Positions 5,142 to 6,773 of a stretch of DNA of 6,773 bases are shown here, in pieces. The position numbers and the translations under genes are program-made. Origin of the DNA: Clostridia bacterium (lineage in GTDB: Bacteria > Bacillota > Clostridia > HGM11514). Position 1 is the stretch's first letter; every line of letters begins with the position of its first letter. The stretch lies in contig CAAENE010000129.1 in assembly GCA_900757255.1 (NCBI GenBank), positions 1 to 6,773 on the forward strand, written 5' to 3'. The notes under the pieces were generated by a model. It saw nothing but the letters and a program-made list of their open reading frames with translations, had not been told where the DNA came from and ran no database searches.

Positions 5142-6332
5142 ATGCCTAATTATATAGTAGAAACAGAACGAAAAATACCAGTTACCGCCGAATGCGGCGT
5201 GCTGGTAGCAGGCGGCGGGATAGCAGGGATATCTGCCGCACTTGCCGCAGCAAGAACAGGCGTCAAGGTGATCCTCGTAGAAAAAGGCTGTTTTTTAGGC
5301 GGTCTTGCAACAGCGGGCCTTGTGACCATTTATTTGCCCCTGTGCGACGGCATGGGGCATCAGGTGTCCTTTGGCATTGCCGAAGAGCTTTTACGCCTGT
5401 CAATCAAATATGGCGCCGAGGATAGAAACTGTCCGGCCTGGCTGGAGGACGGTACTCTGGAAGAAAAGAAACAGAAGCGCTTTGAAGTCCAGTTTAATCC
5501 TCATCTGTTCGCATTGTGCGCGGAAGAACTTTTACGCCAGGAAAACGTGACCATTTTATACGATACCGTGTTATGCGGCGCACATGTCGCAAACAGCCGT
5601 ATTGCCGCCGTTACAATCGAAAACAAGAGCGGCCGGCAGATGATATCCTGCCAGTCGGCTGTCGATGCAACCGGCGACGCGGACCTGTGCGCCATGTCCG
5701 GCGAGGCGACCGCGGTCTTTCAGGCCAAAAATGTACTTGCTAATTGGTATTATTTCCTTTCAAGAGGAAAATTAAACCTGAAAATGCTCGGTTTTGCCGA
5801 AGTGCCCGGTAATATCAAACAAGAATTTTTGATTGAACGGCGTTTTGGCGGGCTGGACGGCTTTGAACGCAGTGAAATGCTCCAGCTGGGCCACCGGCAT
5901 ATGCTGGCGGATATCCTCAGACACAAAGAATCTGACCCGTCATATGTTCCGGTCACCATGCCGAACACACCCCAGCTGCGCATGACACGGCGCATTGACG
6001 GCTGCTATACTCTGGATGACACACAAAACGGCGAACATTTTACAGACAGTATTGGTATTATCAGCGACTGGAGAAAGCCCGGTCCAGTCTATGAAATCCC
6101 GTTCCGGTGCCTTTACGGTAAAAAAATCAAAAATTTGATCACGGCCGGACGCTGTATTTCGGTGACCGACGCCATGTGGGATATCAGCCGGGTCATTCCA
6201 GCCTGTGCAGTTACCGGCCAGGCCGCCGGAACCGCCGCAGCCATGAGCAATGACTTTTCCGTTCTCGACATATCAGCTCTCCGAAAAAATCTAACCGGCG
6301 TTCAAACCGATATTTCTACTGTTCTTTCCTAA
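5142..6332 (+). CDS. FAD-dependent oxidoreductase (FAD_oxidored-type family)
   Basis: This is a soluble flavoprotein of 396 aa. The N-terminal Rossmann motif VLVAGGGIAGISAALAAAR (residues 20-38, GxGxxG at 24-29) is followed by the ribose-binding acidic residue in ILVEKG (E47) and a GGLATAGLV segment (53-61). The mid-protein VDATGDADL (174-182) and MTRRIDGCYTLDD (281-293) follow. The C-terminal FAD-binding stretch is NLITAGRCIS..ACAVTGQAAGTAAAM (331-368). This order is typical of PF12831-like FAD-dependent oxidoreductases, whose substrates are mostly unknown. There is no signal peptide or membrane segment. The ribosome binding site is weak (GGGG about 8 nt before the ATG), unlike those of the ribosomal genes. 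It is transcribed alone, divergently from the S10 operon, from its own promoter with a likely operator. Substrate cannot be predicted. Confidence 0.85.
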   Translation: MPNYIVETERKIPVTAECGVLVAGGGIAGISAALAAARTGVKVILVEKGCFLGGLATAGLVTIYLPLCDGMGHQVSFGIAEELLRLSIKYGAEDRNCPAWLEDGTLEEKKQKRFEVQFNPHLFALCAEELLRQENVTILYDTVLCGAHVANSRIAAVTIENKSGRQMISCQSAVDATGDADLCAMSGEATAVFQAKNVLANWYYFLSRGKLNLKMLGFAEVPGNIKQEFLIERRFGGLDGFERSEMLQLGHRHMLADILRHKESDPSYVPVTMPNTPQLRMTRRIDGCYTLDDTQNGEHFTDSIGIISDWRKPGPVYEIPFRCLYGKKIKNLITAGRCISVTDAMWDISRVIPACAVTGQAAGTAAAMSNDFSVLDISALRKNLTGVQTDISTVLS

Positions 6333-6400
6333 AACATCTGTTTACCTAATAAACCTTCCGGAAAACACAAAATAAAAAGCTGCATCATAAATGCCGCTTT

Positions 6401-6430
6401 CAGCGTGTCGATAAACCTATCGGCACGCTG
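6401..6430 (+). other. 13-bp hairpin
   Basis: CAGCGTGTCGATA (6401-6413) pairs with TATCGGCACGCTG (6418-6430) around an AACC loop. The single non-Watson-Crick pair is G-U in plus-strand RNA but would be a C-A mismatch on the minus strand, which favours a plus-strand transcript. No U-tract follows, so it is not an intrinsic terminator. Confidence 0.65.
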
Positions 6431-6455
6431 GCAGATGTTGAAAAAGGAAGGGATA

Positions 6456-6508
6456 TTTTCGCAAAACAAATTCGTCGGCGTACAGGGGGGAGTTTGTTTT
6501 GCGGAAAA
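6456..6508 (+). other. Long bulged hairpin with 22-nt loop
   Basis: TTTTC-GCAAAACAAA (6456-6470) pairs with TTTGTTTTGC-GGAAAA (6493-6508) with one bulged base, giving about 15 bp. The 22-nt loop at 6471-6492 contains a run of six G. No U-tract follows. The G-rich loop is available for pairing or protein binding. Confidence 0.6.
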
Positions 6509-6514
6509 GCAAGC

Positions 6515-6553
6515 AATGCCGCGGAAAACACGATGTTTTCCGCGGCATTTTTT
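6515..6553 (+). terminator. Strong intrinsic terminator (plus strand)
   Basis: A perfect 16-bp stem AATGCCGCGGAAAACA / TGTTTTCCGCGGCATT (6515-6530 with 6534-6549, loop CGA) runs straight into a six-T tract (6548-6553). It would end the oxidoreductase transcript or a small RNA. On the minus strand the flank is not a T-run, so the terminator is directional. Confidence 0.88.
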
Positions 6554-6627
6554 ATCCTTTTAAAATATCTGCAATTGTTTCTTGCTTTTTTTCATGCTTG
6601 CGGTAGACCGGCTTTTTCGGCAGTCTG

Positions 6628-6653
6628 AAAGGGCGCTTATCGCGCCCTTTTTT
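6628..6653. terminator. Hairpin terminator between the converging genes, probably bidirectional
   Basis: AAAGGGCGC (6628-6636) pairs with GCGCCCTTT (6642-6650) around a 5-nt loop. On the plus strand six T (6648-6653) follow. On the minus strand it begins one base after the pckG stop codon but ends in only three T within the stem, so it is weaker for pckG. It would act as a backup terminator for plus-strand transcripts. Confidence 0.7.
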
Positions 6654-6773
6654 AAGCAAGCCGTTCTTCCAAACGGTTCAGCTCGTCATAGATTTCCTTC
6701 GGAACCCTTTCGCCGATGCTGTCAAAGAATTCTCTCTGGCTCTTAACTTCTTCTTTCCAGACAGATTTATCAA
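6652..6773 (-). CDS. pckG: Probable GTP-dependent phosphoenolpyruvate carboxykinase, C-terminal fragment
   Basis: Only 39 codons and the stop are visible; the 5' part lies outside the window. The peptide reads DKSVWKEEVKSQREFFD then SIGERVPKEIYDELNRLEERLA. The pattern W(K)xE, then a short helix, then G(E/D)RxPxEI..EL..L..RL at the very end matches the C-terminus of GTP-type PEP carboxykinases as I remember it, for example the DLPCEI...L..R ending of the animal enzymes. That enzyme interconverts oxaloacetate and PEP with GTP/GDP in the cytoplasm. No catalytic residue is visible. The gene converges on the oxidoreductase gene, and a hairpin directly follows its stop. Confidence 0.65.
   Translation of the reverse strand, partial: DKSVWKEEVKSQREFFDSIGERVPKEIYDELNRLEERLA

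Larger units (their letters stand above)
6333..6514 (+). other. Structured 3' region after the oxidoreductase gene (possible 3' UTR or small RNA)
   Basis: No gene was found here. AACATCTG (6333-6340) and CAGATGTT (6432-6439) are complementary and would enclose the hairpin at 6401-6430. A second, larger hairpin lies at 6456-6508, followed directly by the terminator at 6515-6553. On the plus strand this reads as one ordered structured transcript end. No clear internal promoter was seen, so it is more likely the oxidoreductase 3' UTR than an independent RNA. Confidence 0.4.

Noticed and set aside
6435..6563. A 42-codon plus-strand reading frame starting at ATG 6435.
   Set aside because: It has no ribosome binding site and reads through both hairpins and the intrinsic terminator, so it is a by-product of the RNA structures.
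1..6773. CRISPR arrays, tRNA or rRNA genes, insertion sequences, defence or phage genes.
   Set aside because: No repeat-spacer pattern, cloverleaf, transposase or terminal inverted repeats with target duplications were seen anywhere in the window.

Overview
The window is part of a bacterial chromosome, and most of it is the promoter-proximal half of an S10 ribosomal-protein operon read on the minus strand. The order is rpsJ (S10) - rplC (L3) - rplD (L4) - rplW (L23) - rplB (L2) - rpsS (S19) - rplV (L22) - rpsC (S3, cut by the left edge). Strong AGGAGG-type ribosome binding sites, sigma-A-like promoters, moderate GC and the protein sequences (for example L2 of 277 aa and S3 with a single GxxG KH loop) point to a Firmicute. 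Class Clostridia, perhaps an Oscillospirales-like gut anaerobe, fits best. That placement is a judgement from recall, not a computed result.

Layout: 1-626 rpsC (partial), 638-976 rplV, 1005-1283 rpsS, 1307-2140 rplB, 2171-2464 rplW, 2464-3087 rplD, 3114-3743 rplC. Next comes an unusually long gap of 398 nt (3744-4141) with nested complementary segments that look like a folded RNA, then rpsJ (4142-4459, GTG start). Upstream of rpsJ lies a structured leader of about 370 nt, served by a TATAAT promoter at 4837-4864 with a phased A/T-tract upstream region. No tuf/fus genes precede rpsJ, so the str and S10 clusters are separate here.

A divergent intergenic region (about 4907-5082) carries a compact hairpin/repeat element. 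It is followed by a plus-strand promoter (TTTACA-17-TATACT) overlaid by three alternating half-sites, TTTACA-N9-TGTAAA-N9-TTTACA. This promoter drives a 396-aa FAD-dependent oxidoreductase gene (5142-6332). Downstream is a chain of three good plus-strand hairpins ending in a strong intrinsic terminator (6515-6553). A second hairpin terminator (6628-6653) abuts the stop codon of a converging minus-strand gene. Only the last 39 codons of that gene are visible (6652-6773), and they resemble the C-terminus of GTP-dependent PEP carboxykinase.

The ribosomal genes form one co-directional unit with gaps of 30 nt or less except at rpsJ-rplC. Their products assemble into both ribosomal subunits, and S10 is also the transcription factor NusE. 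The oxidoreductase and pckG are unrelated neighbours. The most unusual material is non-coding: the rpsJ-rplC gap, the S10 leader, the three-half-site operator, the 4946-5053 element and the structured region at 6333-6553.
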